The position numbers and the translations under genes are program-made. Below the pieces are notes generated by a model. That model had not been told where the DNA came from. It did not search any database and saw only the letters and a program-made list of their open reading frames with translations. A stretch of DNA of 64,000 nucleotides from Ulota crispa (taxonomy: Eukaryota; Streptophyta; Bryopsida; Orthotrichales; Orthotrichaceae), in assembly GCA_963920765.1 (NCBI GenBank), contig OY987243.1, positions 36,207,060 through 36,271,059 of the forward strand. The letters are read 5' to 3'. Position 1 is the stretch's first letter, and each line of letters starts with the position of its first letter. Of this stretch, positions 1 through 11,271 are shown piece by piece.

Positions 1-51
1 AAAACACCTTGTATTCTACTGGTCGAAGTAGCACGCTTAGACATTTAGGGG
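1..51. mobile_element. Right end of a TTAA-type inverted-repeat element, cut by window edge
   Basis: The sequence ACATTTAGGGG is followed directly by TTAA at 52-55. This matches the right terminus of the TTAA elements elsewhere in the window (for example GACGTTTAGGGG at 46427-46437). The rest of the element lies outside the window, so this is a call from one terminus only. Confidence 0.35.
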
Positions 52-53
52 TT

Positions 54-371
54 AAGGTAGGAGCACCCATCCTCGTGAGGGTCTCCATAAGCATGACTTC
101 TGAAATCTTGGAAATTTTTTGGAAGTAGATAGATGTAATGACAAGGATCTACAACATGTGAACATGAAATCTTAATAGTGGTTATGGGTGCAATGGCAAT
201 TTGCTCTTTAAAAATTCACAACTTATTCTCGCAGTATCCAAATAATAAATTCAAAAGTGCAAACTCATTATTTTTCTGTTGCAAATAGGATACTATAACT
301 TGCTAAACGTTTACTAATAGTCATCATGTTCAAAATCCTTAAACTCACGCTTATGGGTATTCCTACCTTAA
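54..371 (+). mobile_element. MITE-like element, TAAGGTAGGA family, copy 1
   Basis: It begins TAAGGTAGGAGCACCCAT and ends with ATGGGTATTCCTACCTTA, a terminal inverted repeat of about 18 bp. The interior is non-coding and AT-rich. The same interior, including GGTTATGGGTGCAATGGCA, recurs inverted at 471-788 and in the same orientation at 60164-60481. The three copies make the boundaries reliable. No target duplication is obvious. Confidence 0.75.
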
Positions 372-470
372 CAAGTAATATATCAAAGTTTTCAAGTTTT
401 TTTCAATCTTATTAAAGTCACTTTTCTTAATAACAAAATAAAGAAGATAAAAGGTAACCATAGTTTAGCA

Positions 471-788
471 TAAGGTAGGAGCACCCATAAGTGTCAGTCT
501 AAGGGTTTTGAACATGATGAATATTAACAAACAGCTAGCAAATTATAGGATCCTATTAAGAACAAAAAATTAATAAGTTTGCACTTTTGAATGTATTATT
601 TGGATATTGTGAGAATAAGTTGTGAATTTTTAAAAAGCAAATTGCCATTGCACCCATAACCAACACTAAGATTTCATGTTCATATATTGTATATCCTTAT
701 AATTACATCTATTCATTTCCACAAATTTTCCAAGATTTCAAAGGTGATGGTTATGGGGACACTAACACTTATGGGTGTTCCTACCTTA
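471..788 (-). mobile_element. MITE-like element, TAAGGTAGGA family, copy 2 (inverted)
   Basis: This is an inverted copy of 54-371, separated from it by about 100 bp. Both ends carry the TAAGGTAGGA-type terminal repeat. The short frame at 687-959 runs out of the element and is not a credible gene. Confidence 0.75.
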
Positions 789-990
789 TGTATGGCAAAC
801 AATACTCAACAATTGCAATTCGATGCTTGGCTCAAACAATTGCTATTCATAAAACAGTTTCAGTCTTATAGTTGTCCATCTAGTAGAAACTTGTCCACAT
901 CATTAGAAATTTGGGACACATTAGCCAAGAGAAATTCCCTCCATCTAATATTCACATAATAGAAGCTTCTTTAGGTAAATTACTCCTTAA

Positions 991-1707
991 CCCTTAGAGG
1001 CCCAACTGTCCCTGCAGGGGACAAAAGGGATTTTGGGCATGTACATACAACGAAATTATTTTGTGTGATTTTTTGAAATTTTTATAAGAGGTAAGGAATT
1101 CAACGATTTACTCAAGCATCTAATTTTTTCTTCAATTTGACATTTGTTAAAGAAGTTATGCATGAATTTTTGAAAAATAAAGGAGGGGAGGCAACCCAAA
1201 AACATATTCAAAACTCACGTATATCAAAACAAAAATCTGAAAATGATTCTTTACATTTAAGTATATGTGGGAAGCTTTGAGTCATTCAACTTTGATTGAT
1301 GAGATAAAAGTTATGAGAAGTTCTAGTTTGCGGGTAGGTATGGAGTTTCTCAAAACCATACCTACTAGCAAATTATAACTTCTCATAACTTTCATCTCAT
1401 CAATCAAAATTGAATGATTCAAAGCTTCCCACATATGTGTAAATGTAAAGAATCAATTTTAGATTCTAGTTTTTAAAAAATGCAAGTTTTGAAGAAGTTT
1501 TTGGGTTGCTTGCTCTCCCCCATTTTTCAGAAACTCATGCATAAATTCTTCAATAAATGTCAAAATGAAGAAAATTAGATGCCCGTGTAGATTGTTGAAT
1601 TCCGTGTTTTTCATAAAAGTTTCAGAAAATCACACAAAGTAGTTTAGTTGTAAGTACATGCCCAAAATCTCATTTGTCCCTAGAGGGGACATTTGGGCCT
1701 TTAGAGG
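991..1707. mobile_element. TTAA-type foldback element
   Basis: Left flank is TTAA (987-990); the right flank reads TTGA. The ends are CCCTTAGAGGCCCAA and GGGCCTTTAGAGG. The whole element is two inverted copies of the right half of the longer element at 1812-2740, meeting near 1345 around two ACCATACCTACTAGC-like sequences. It has no coding capacity and would form a hairpin with arms of about 350 bp. Confidence 0.75.
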
Positions 1708-1811
1708 TTGATAAACTATCAACCAACTAATTTGTACAATTTTTTATTTTCATATCAGTTAACTTTTCCATCTCAACCAATCAAAGAATTTTTTTGCATT
1801 TGGTCAATTAA

Positions 1812-2740
1812 CCCCTAAAGGCCCAAACCTTTTTTTCTATGAAAGTCACTAAAAATTGCCACTTTGGGGGGAATGAGTAGAAAAGTAGGAAACAAACTTT
1901 GTTTTGCAAACCTAATTGTAGGATCTTGCCTTAGACTAGAATAGGTACTTGTGGTAAAATAATCAGGTCATTTTGGATGGAGAGGAGGGAGATATTTACA
2001 TCTGAAGTGGAAAAAAAGGTTTTTTTTTGTGTTGTCCAAAAAATTCAGAAGCCTTTGACCACTCTCACATGAAAAAAATTGCTCTTACACAAAATTGAAG
2101 TTTGTTTTTTCCATGTAGAAGACCAAGTTAGGTATGTGTGGGAGAATTTTCAAATCAATTGGAACAATACAACACATAGGAAAAAAATAGTAAGTAAAAA
2201 GAAGTAGAGAATGAGTCAAATCACTAAATTGTTAAAATTTTAATTTTTGAAATGAAAAATGCAAATCACAACAATAATAATGTTGTGATAAACAATCTAC
2301 TTCCTTAGGTGTAGTTTTTTTTTCTAAAATATTGAAAATTGTGGAAAATAAAGGACTTCAAAGTTTATTGTAGAGTAGAGGATCCGCAACTACCCACAAA
2401 CTAAATATCTCATAACTTTCATCTCATTGATTGAAATTAAATGATTAAAAGCTTCCTACATAAAATATAATAATCTAAAGAAGCAATTTCAGATTTTTAT
2501 GTTTAAAAAATACAATTTTTACAAATTTTTTTGGGCTGCTCAGATTGCCCTCCATCCCTTGGGTTGCAAAAATTCTTGCATAACTTCTTTGTCAAATAAG
2601 TGAAGAAAAAATTAGACGCCCGCGTAGGTCTTGAAATTCCCTACCTTCAGTAACTGTTTCAAAAAATCACAAAAACTAGAGTAGCTATAAATACATGACC
2701 AAAATCCATTTGTCCCCCGGGACAGTTGGGCCTTTAGGGG
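1812..2740 (+). mobile_element. TTAA-type element, long form, copy 1
   Basis: It is flanked by TTAA on the left (1808-1811) and by a diverged TGAA on the right. The ends are CCCCTAAAGGCCCAA and GGGCCTTTAGGGG. It is about 929 bp and has the same organisation as the copies at 39899-40854 (inverted) and 43330-44251. No long reading frame is present, so it is non-autonomous. Confidence 0.75.
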
Positions 2741-3268
2741 TGAAATTTTGCACTTTCCCAACTAAAGGGGCTCTTTTGGTCTTGTTTATTAAAGACAAAA
2801 AAGTTCCACTTGATTGGGGGCTTTTTTTTTATTTTTGCAAAGATCAATGAGCTACCATTACACGAAACACCAATTCTTCCCCAAATATAGACATAGAGAG
2901 TGGTGCTTGAAGAGGGAAGTGGCAAACTGTACTGACTAGTACCTATTGAGTAGTGAGGTTGGCCTTAAATGGAGCTTAAAATCAGTCAAGCAAGATCATG
3001 ACAACGTTTGGAGAGACGTAGAGCATTAGAGGGTGAGCAGTGATTGCAATCATCACCACCCCCTCCCCTCCCTGTCCTATTTCTTCTCCTGCCAGGTTGA
3101 TGGGTCCCCTTGAACATGACACACTACCCAAGTACAAGCAATGGAAAAAAAATGTTGCAAAAACCAAGCAAAAAACCTACCAGCCAAGTCTTGTATTGTT
3201 GCAGCTTTATCACAGTCCAATGAGCAGGGGGGCTTCAAAAAAAACAACAGAAAGTCGGCCGAATGAAA
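2741..3268. other. Intergenic stretch, no feature recognised
   Basis: There is a short C-rich run near 3055-3085. Small frames occur on both strands, but they have no recognisable domains and no splice context. I see no gene. Confidence 0.4.
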
Positions 3269-3800
3269 CTGTTCAAAAAAGGAGCGACTAGGCTGACACC
3301 CCTAGTTGCTATGCAAACACCTCATACCCCAATTTATGAAGTTTGAGATTGTTATTACGTATAAATATAGGGTCTTGATATTGTCACCCTCCTTTTTAAT
3401 ATTGCCACCCCCTCTTTTACATCATTGTTTAATTTTTAGTGGTTTTTGGGAATAATTTTTGAATTTTGAATTTTGAATTAGATATGTATCAAATCAAGTG
3501 ATTTTTTAGTGGTGTTTTTCAAATTGATAAACAATAATAAAAAGTTTTGATAAGAAAAGATAGTGTTGTATTTTCTTATCAAATTTTTTTATTGTTGTTT
3601 ATCATTTTGAAAAACACCACCAAAACATCACTTGGTTTGATACATATCTAATTCAAAATTCAAAATTCAAAATTCAAAAATTGTCCCCAAAAACCACTAA
3701 AAATTAAACAATGATGTAAAAGAGGGGGGTGGCAATATCAAAAAGGGGGTGGCAGTATCAAGATCCTAAATACAAAATAGAATCAAAGCAATATTGTAGC
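3269..3800. repeat. GAGCGACTAGG foldback element, interrupted by another element
   Basis: The left part (3281-3360: GGAGCGACTAGGCTGACA, then ATGCAAACACCTCATA and GAAGTTTGAGATTG) and the right part (3772-3800) match the intact foldback at 3809-4190. A second palindromic element (3367-3771) sits between them. This is a nested insertion. Confidence 0.6.
3367..3771. mobile_element. Near-perfect foldback (hairpin) element
   Basis: The left arm starts AGGGTCTTGATATTG and the right arm ends CAGTATCAAGATCCTA. The arms pair almost continuously to a centre near 3570, giving a hairpin of about 400 bp. It interrupts a copy of the neighbouring GAGCGACTAGG family, so it is the younger insertion. Confidence 0.75.
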
Positions 3801-3808
3801 GTAAAAAA

Positions 3809-4190
3809 GAGAGCGACTAGGCGGACATCCCCCAGTTGCTATGCAAACATCCCATAGTCCAGCCTATGAAGTTTGAGATTATTATTACGTTAAAATATGA
3901 CATGAAGTCAAAGCAATAATGTAGCGTACATCTGCGTTTACATATGTTGCAAACATACAACAAATATGTCTCATTTGTGACATAGTCAAGAGTTAAACAT
4001 TGTATCACAAATGAGGCATATTTGTTGTGTGTTTGCAATGCTTGTAGACATAGATGTAAGTTCCATTATTGCTTTGACTTCATGTCATACTTTAGCGTAA
4101 TAATAATCTCAAACTTTATAGGATGGGCTATGGGGTGTTTGCATAGCAACTAGGGGGTGTCTAACTGTCCGCCTAGTTGCTCCCTAAAAA
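3809..4190. mobile_element. Intact GAGCGACTAGG foldback element
   Basis: The left end is GAGAGCGACTAGGCGGACA and the right end is CTGTCCGCCTAGTTGCTCC. The arms pair through CATAGTCCAGCCTATGAAG and its inverse, and through the CATGAAGTCAAAGCAATAA block. The element is about 380 bp and non-coding. Confidence 0.75.
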
Positions 4191-4446
4191 AATGGGTCAA
4201 AATTTGAATTTACTAAAAACAAATTGGTCAAAAATTCAAAGTGTATCAATCTATTATAATATAAGTATACAGGTAATAATTGGTGCATGCATTCAAAAAA
4301 CTTGTTGAAAATGAGAAATATTGGGTCTTTTGAGTGAAACTCAAAATCTTTACAAATAATGCTAGTATTGAAGAATTTTGATGCTTAGCACATTTAACAA
4401 TGTTTTTAGCAATTAATGAGCTATTTTGAGCATGCTCACCCTTCTT

Positions 4447-5017
4447 GGGGGTCACTTAGTGTATCTATAGCACACCATGTGCAATAAAGTGATCTTTTAA
4501 CCCCTATTTACTTTTTAAAATACTATGATTTCAACTTATGATTTTGAGCATTGTTTAATCATGACTATATGATTCTATTGCCAAAAGTTTCAATCCAAAT
4601 AATATATTAAACAATTTCTAAAGAAGGTTGAAAAATGAACTAAAATGGCATGTTTTTCAACTCAAATATTTATAGAGAACACATTTAGATGACCATTGCA
4701 TCAATATTCAAGAAATATAAACTTTCAATAGAGCCTCATTTTTGAGAATTTTTGGTGTATAGTTTTAACAATTTTTTCTTATATAAAATTGGGGTGTGAA
4801 AGTTATTTTCAACTCTGTAGTGTACCATTTTACTTCAAAAATTTGTAACTAATTTTGATTTACAAATAAAATTCTCAATAATTCAAAATATAAACTTTCA
4901 AAGTAGGATAATGTACACATGTTTTTTTTATTTTCCTTTTATTAAAGTTTTAGAACATAAAATAGGGGGGTCAAAATTTTATTGCACATGGTATGCCTGA
5001 ATACACTATGTGACCCC
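4447..5017. mobile_element. MITE-like element with ~50 bp terminal inverted repeat
   Basis: The left terminus is GGGGTCACTTAGTGTATC, followed by CACCATGTGCAATAAA. The right terminus is ATTGCACATGGTATGCC, followed by ATACACTATGTGACCCC. The inner parts of the repeat include AACCCCTATTT and AAATAGGGGGG. It is about 570 bp and has no coding potential. Confidence 0.7.
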
Positions 5018-5695
5018 GCAAGTCACCCTTGCATGCAATAGGTTTGATTCTTGCCATGCTTGGATGATAAGTGCTCCAAACCCCTCAAAATTATTCTCAT
5101 TGCAAGCAATGCTAGCATGTTAGGCAACAATTTTGAAATTAGTATTCAACACAAATTTAGTGGTCTTTATTCTTTATTTCACTTGGTGATTGATCAATTA
5201 ACTATTTATGGGACACATATGGTGAGCAAAAATGAGGAACAATTTTGTTTGAGGGCTCTAAAAAATTGGATGTAAATTTTTAGAGCGTCCAATTTGGTGT
5301 GGATGCTCTTATGGAAATCTCATTTGGGACCCCTTGCATCCACGAAGGATTTTCAAATGATTAAATACAGGCAGAGATTATGAGGTGCACATGGTCTGCG
5401 AGCATTCTGAGTTCTGACCCCCAATCACGCTATGCTTGCGCTGGCTCTCAATAATGCACAAGTCAACCGAGATGCAGTTTCTAGGGAAGAAAACCGATGC
5501 GTGGTTCTTTAGGTTTCTTTTGACTGTGGTCCTGTGACTCTTGTCAGTCCATGAAACACCCGCACTGACACGACTTTGGACCGACCAATGCGTTTGCCAT
5601 GAGCTTCATGTTGAGCAATGAGCACATGAAGTGACCCCATTGTTACATGCATTAAAAAAATTCAAATTTGTCCGTCCTCTTGTTCACATCTTTTC
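5018..5695. other. Intergenic stretch, no gene recognised
   Basis: It contains a 74-codon frame (5051-5275) with no recognisable domain, and a slightly GC-richer patch around 5380-5640 that I cannot assign. Nothing here is supported as a gene. Confidence 0.4.
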
Positions 5696-6048
5696 TTAGA
5701 GCATCTCCACCAGATCTCCACCAGATCTCTACTTTCTCATCCCAAGAAATGTCGCCAATCCTATATTCCGTGTTGAACTCTAATTTCCCCCAGTAGGTAA
5801 AATAGCATTTATCCAATAACAAGCCTCCTTGTTTGGAACAATACAAGATAGATTCTTTATCATTGCTGATTAAATTTATTAATTGATCAAAGAAAAGTAG
5901 TGTTTAGAGGAGTTTTCGTGCACTAGGAAATTACAAACTTTGCAATGCAAAGAAGGTTTTTTTGGCAGGTCCAAGCATTAATTACTCACTTGTCATCCAA
6001 AAGTGTCCCTAACACAATGTTTTGCAAGATAGGTGGAGATGCTCTTAG
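5696..6048. mobile_element. MITE-like element with AGAGCATCTCCACC termini
   Basis: The left terminus CTTAGAGCATCTCCACC and the right terminus GGTGGAGATGCTCTTAG are inverted repeats of about 17 bp. Elements with GAGCATCTCCA ends are common in plant genomes as non-autonomous DNA transposons. A second copy type is at 41361-41868. A target duplication is not clear, so I do not assign a superfamily. Confidence 0.65.
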
Positions 6049-6445
6049 AGCGTCACAAGTAAGTACCCCAAAAATAGCAAATGGAGGTCCCTATCATGTG
6101 TGCAATTCTCCAAAACAACCTCTTCATAGGGTTTGTCGCCCTAATGAACAACCAGTTTTGGGATTGCTAGGGACATGGGAGTACTTGGTAGAAGAGGCTA
6201 ATAGCAAGAGGGTTGGAAGACTCTCAAATACAATTGTGAAAAATCAATCACATTTGCCCAACCAAATTGATATCAACTAGCCTTTTTGGATTGTGCAAGT
6301 TTTCTCCAAGTGTTAACCAAGACTGCTCTTTTGCCAATGCTGGGAACTTCTTGTTTGACTTCACAACTAGATTGGAGATAATTTTCCCACATTTGTTATA
6401 TCATTATTGTACCCTCATCCTAAACAGACCAAGGATGCCCTTAGA
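6043..6445. mobile_element. Dispersed repeat, copy 1 (related to 12882-13162)
   Basis: It starts CTTAGAGCGTC and ends GGATGCCCTTAGA. The right part (6285-6440) matches 12995-13160 with shared blocks such as CTCCAAGTG and TTTGACTT. It directly abuts the previous element and shares the CTTAGAG hexamer region. The frame at 5945-6280 crosses both elements and is not a gene. Confidence 0.5.
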
Positions 6446-6911
6446 ACTTCAAATCTAACATCTTTTTGTTCACATGTTTTATAAGAGTTTTCTAGATTTA
6501 GAGACCATTTCTGAACATGGATCAAATTTCCTGGTTTGTTTCCCCAATTTGAGACAAGAGAACTCTCTCTATCTTTATCATACCTTCATATGTGTTTATT
6601 CAAACTGTGGCAGATAGACATGTGATATACACTCTTCTTGACTTGTTCTTAGAATCCTAGACCAAAGAGCAGGGAGACAAAATAAAAATAAAAATAGAGA
6701 GCCAAATGAAGTGTCATAAAAAGCAGTTTAAATTTCAATCAACCGAATAAAAATCAGATAATTTTTTAGAAATGGTTAATTGTAATACAAGTATGTAGAA
6801 TATTCAATGCATACACTAAAAAACCAGTTGAAATTGAGAATCGCAAGATTTCTATTGAAAAAGCTCAAAAGCTCCTTACACACTGTCTTAGATTACGTTC
6901 AAGCATGATAC
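6446..6911. other. Intergenic stretch, no feature recognised
   Basis: AT-rich sequence without convincing frames, splice structure or repeats that I could pair. Confidence 0.4.
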
Positions 6912-7238
6912 TAAGGTAGGTGCATGAAAGGAGCTTCTAAGGGCTAAAACTGAATCTTAGGGAGGTGAAATTTCTTGAAACATTTCCCAGTAGATTTTTC
7001 TTGAAAGAAAAGAGGAATTGGCATCTAACTCAAGTTGTTCCATATTTTTTGGAGTTTTGTGGAATTAGTTATGAAATTTTGAAGAGGAAAGGCCACATGG
7101 CTCTAAAAGGGTGCACCTCCTCCCATGTACATTGTTTGTACATTGTTGAAGGAATATGAAAAACAACATGTACAAATAGAGTACATTTGAGGAGGTGCCC
7201 ATTTTAGAGTATGCACGCTTTTAGAACCTCCTACCTTA
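6912..7238 (+). mobile_element. MITE-like element, TAAGGTAGG family, second subfamily copy 1
   Basis: It starts TAAGGTAGGTGCAT and ends AACCTCCTACCTTA. Its interior (GGAGTTTTGTGGAATTAG and TACATTTGAGGAGGTG) recurs inverted at 9815-10122. The 64-codon frame inside it (6965-7159) is element sequence. Confidence 0.7.
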
Positions 7239-7891
7239 GAGAGTGTTGTCATATAAGGACTTGGATGTAATTTTAGGCGCCAATATTTTCATATTTAAAA
7301 GAAAATAATGTCCAAATTGATACGTCCAAATTACCTAAACATGTCTTAATTAACATGAAAAGTGTCTAAATTGACAAAAAAACGTCCAAATTGACACATT
7401 AAATTCTACAAAAAATGACTGAATTGATAGCATTTTCTTGTAGATATCTCAACCGTAGGTTAGTATACATATTTTTAAGAAGCTCTTGTTAATGCAAATT
7501 CCAAATTATCTCCTCATCTTTTGTACACTTTGGCTGGAAGATTTGGGTTATGAGTTTCTAGTTTGTTTTCTATTTTCTTATCGAAAGTTCAATATTTTAC
7601 ATCTGTCTAAAATTTAGCCCTTTAAGTTTCTTGAATGTGTTTTCTCTTGAATGTGTTTTCTCAAAAGACACTTCAAAGTTGCCATCATCGTTGTAACTTA
7701 TTGATTATTATCTTTGTTTCTTTACTTTTTGACGTCCAACAATGATATAATTCATTATAAGAATGTGCACTCTAAGGTTTTAAGTATTCAGATAAGCATT
7801 TTTGAGCCACGTTAAATTCAATATTCATGAGTCTTAAGATTCTTTCATAGTAACAACACTTTTGTAAACATTCCAATACATCAATGTCAAA
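7239..7891. other. Intergenic stretch, no gene recognised
   Basis: There are a few short direct repeats, such as the ATGTCCAAATTGA-like phrases near 7310-7390 (ACGTCCAAATTGACA and close variants). No gene or clear element is visible. Confidence 0.4.
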
Positions 7892-8365
7892 AGCGCATGT
7901 TCCTAAGGACCTTGAGATGTATAACCCTTAAGGTTAGGGGCAGATCACAATACGTCCCACACCCTATTTATGCAAGTCCCACCTCAACTTAAGATCCCAT
8001 TTTCATTGGGTTATTGTGGACAAAAATGTGTATTAAACAAAACAACTATGAATATATGTAAAAGTATTGGTGGGACTTAGGTTGACAATTGTGTTTAACA
8101 ATATAGTTGATCCAAACATTGAGCAAAATCCCACCTTCTTTGTGTCAAAACTTTCAAAAATAGTTGCTATGTAGGTAAAATGCAATAAAGCAAGACGTGA
8201 GACTTGGGACGTAGTGCAAATTGTCAAGTCCCAACTTCTGGCTCTCAACTAATAGATTTTGAGATTTTAGTGAGACATGAGACATGAGCAAACTACCCCT
8301 AACTTATCAAGTTCTAGGCTTCCATGTTCTTAGGGACCTTGAGATCTTCAACCCCCTAAAGTTTT
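7892..8365. repeat. Element-like insert flanked by ~42 bp imperfect direct repeats
   Basis: Direct repeats with CATGTTCCTAAGGACCTTGA (about 7898) and CATGTTCTTAGGGACCTTGA (about 8328) flank an insert. The insert has partial terminal inverted similarity: AAGGTTAGGGGCAGAT near 7930 and TACCCCTAACTT near 8297. It also has TACGTCCCA near 7953 and TGGGACGTA near 8207. It is non-coding. Confidence 0.45.
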
Positions 8366-9814
8366 CCTTATCCTATCTTGTTCTTCTTGCTCCTCATTTC
8401 AGTTGGTTTTTTGAGTGCATGTTTTAAATCTTGCCTACATATTCATGTTACAATTACTGGTTTCTGAAAAATCTGGCCAATATTGTAAATTCAAATTGTT
8501 ACACTGTAATTCAAACTTCAACCAATTTTTTTTATCATTTTGTTTAACTGACTTTGTATTGTTTTTTGGATCTCTCCGCGTATTGGTCACAACTCATGCA
8601 AGAGCGTATAAGTTTGGCTAGTTTAGAAACATCATGATTTTGATTTGTACATTTCAATTTGTTGTGCAGTAATAGGGCTAAGTGACAATCATCACGGGGG
8701 GGAAGTAACCCCTCCTTTCCATGCAGTAATTTTAATCTTGTGTGGAATTTAATTTGGCCAAGGGCATCAGGGGAGGGGACTACATCCCAACATGGTATCT
8801 GCATGCAAGAGGACACCCTTTTTGTAATTGCAATGTACTGGGCAAGCACACCCAGGTTGCTATCTAGCCTTCAAGACGTTCATCACATTGAGGGTGATTT
8901 GCAATGAACAACAGAACGGCCCAAATTTTTTATTGTAACTTTTTCATCCTTGGATGACAAATGTGTCCGATCTGCATAGGAATGTGACCCATAGAATGGG
9001 CAGCATGTAGATATGGAGCTTTTTAAGGGGAAACAAATTATGGCGTGAGAAGATTTCAGATACATGATCTTCAAGTTGGGTTGTTCTTCCATCAATCTCT
9101 ACGTGAATTGATTTAGAGCCGTGTACGAAAACCATGAAGCATCCCACTATTGAAGAATAGATAGAAATTGTTCTTCAAGAGTACTTGAAAGTACTTTTTT
9201 TGAGTTTTATAACTCCTATAGTAAGTAATTGAAAGCCTTCATTAGCCACATTTTAAGGATGATTGCACTCTTGGTAGTTAAGAGATAAAATTGTGATTTA
9301 TCACTTGGATTTCAATGAAATGATTGTAAAAAACTGGTTACTCTTGGGACAAGGTTGCCAAGATAACTAAAGATGCCATGCAACATTTGCCAAAATTGAA
9401 GGCTTCTATTGAGTTTTTGGAGACACCTAGCTGAAAACAAAACATAAGAGAAGAGCAACTGTTGTATAGACATTAGGGTAACATTCCAGAAAGAGAGCAT
9501 TATTGGGAAAAAATGGCCAACAAGGAACTGGGTGAAGCCCTATAACGAAGCTCTCTTCTCTTGTAATGCTTGATGTACTGAGTATTTCCCATTGTAAACT
9601 ATTGCATGGCTTTCGATGGATGGAGTTAGAAATGGATGAAATATCCGTGATTTCCACTTACACAAGGGAAATTGTGTAATACTTCTCAAAGCCCTAATTT
9701 TGCAGAATCACTTGCCCTACAAATGAATGAGAGATTTTTCTGGAATAGTTCACACATAGGAGAAATGGCCAGGAACTTAGTATTCTAAGCTTTGGAGTTA
9801 TGTCAAGATCATTG
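8366..9814. other. Intergenic stretch, no gene recognised
   Basis: Several 60-100 codon frames occur on the - strand (8544-8849, 8883-9147, 9312-9657). None shows a domain, a signal peptide or a plausible splice series. I see nothing I can name here. Confidence 0.4.
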
Positions 9815-10122
9815 TAAGGTAGGAGGCTTAAAAACTGTTAAGGCTCAAAAACCGCTCACCCTCTGAAATGTGCTCACTTTTTTTTCATAGATTTCTAAAA
9901 TTTACAAGTGGTGTACATTTGAGGAGGTGAACAGTTATAGAGCCCTATGCCACCTCAGCTTTAAAATTTCATAACTAATTCTACAAAACTCCAAAATATA
10001 TAAAACAACTTCATTTAGATGTCAATTCTTCTTGCCTTTCAAGGAAATTTTACTGAAAATTATTTCAAGTCCAAAATTCAGTTTTAGCCCTTAGATGGTC
10101 GGTTTATGAGCCTCCTACCTTT
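9815..10122 (-). mobile_element. MITE-like element, TAAGGTAGG family, second subfamily copy 2
   Basis: The ends are TAAGGTAGGAGGCTTAAAAA and GAGCCTCCTACCTTT. It is inverted relative to 6912-7238. Shared interior blocks include TTCATAACTAATTCTACAAA and TACATTTGAGGAGGTGA. Confidence 0.7.
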
Positions 10123-10154
10123 GTGACTTTTTTTTTTTTTGTAGGTTCTCTGAA

Positions 10155-10245
10155 TCTCCGTATTGTCACTATTCTGGTACATTCTATGACAGAGAAGTAA
10201 TCTTTGTAATGTCGCTGTTTTGGTACATTCTATGATGGAGAAGTT
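10155..10245. repeat. Two-copy tandem repeat of about 45 bp
   Basis: The block with TTTTGGTACATTCTATGA/TTCTGGTACATTCTATGA followed by GAGAAGT occurs twice in direct order. It is imperfect and non-coding. Confidence 0.5.
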
Positions 10246-10528
10246 GTCCAGAGCTGGGATTAAAGAAATGAATACAAGTGATGGATGATGCTGATGGCCA
10301 AGCAACAGGGCACCTCATGGATGTGGCACCCTTGCCCACTTATGATTCATGAATGTGAACCAGAGGTGCGGTTCACACTCTATTTCTAGTCCAAAGTCCC
10401 ACTATGTTCTCAAAATTCAATTGGCTAAGAGGTTGAAATCTAGGATGTTGAAAATTGAGCTTTCTATTTTCACAGTAAATCTCAAGTTTTAAATCCTTGT
10501 TCAGTTGGAATCTTTGTGAAATTGTTAA

Positions 10529-11267
10529 CCCCTGAGCGCCCATGCTGTTTTCACTAAAATCAGGGTTTTTGGAGATTGACAACTTTAATGCATTGTATCT
10601 CAATCAATCAGATGCACAAAAAGTGACCATTGAAAATAGTGGAACACCTACTTAAAAAATGGCTTGCAAATTTTGGGAACAATTGATCGTGGGAGATGGG
10701 AGTTTATGATATTTGATCAAAACATGTGATGACAAAATCTCATTTTTTGGTATATAGTTGCTATTTGATAATTTAAAAAAAATTCTATAAGCCCCTGATT
10801 CATCTTAAATTTTTTGAGAAACAAAATTAGATGTGAATGCACACACTTGTAAATTATTGAAAATTGTACTTCTTTTTATGTCAAGTTTTAGGGCTTCAAA
10901 TTGCTATTGCACAAAAAACAATGATTGGCATAGTTGGTGACAACTGCCATAACAAGGGTCTCGAACTTGCTTGAACTCTTGCCAACAACTTTCCCGCTAC
11001 CGCAAAGCTTACACAAGGAAGCTTGCAAGGGATATTAACAAGTTGCAATTTATAAAATACTGCTTGCTACCATGCCCCGTATGGTGTTACAATCTCTTGC
11101 CACACTTGTGTGACATTTGGCTTTCCTTGCCATTACTCCATTGGTATGGACAACTTAAATGCCTTCATAATTATAGTTTATAGCAAGATCAAAAACTTAA
11201 ATCTAGTGCCTCAACAAGGCTTTGAAATCATGGGAGGCTAGATTTGAGGCGTTGGGGCGCTTAGGAG
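10529..11267. mobile_element. TTAA-type element, GAGCGCCCA subfamily
   Basis: It is flanked by TTAA on both sides (10525-10528 and 11268-11271). The ends are CCCCTGAGCGCCCA and TTGGGGCGCTTAGGAG. The interior is about 739 bp, unrelated to the long-form family and has no credible frame. Confidence 0.65.
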
Positions 11268-11271
11268 TTAA

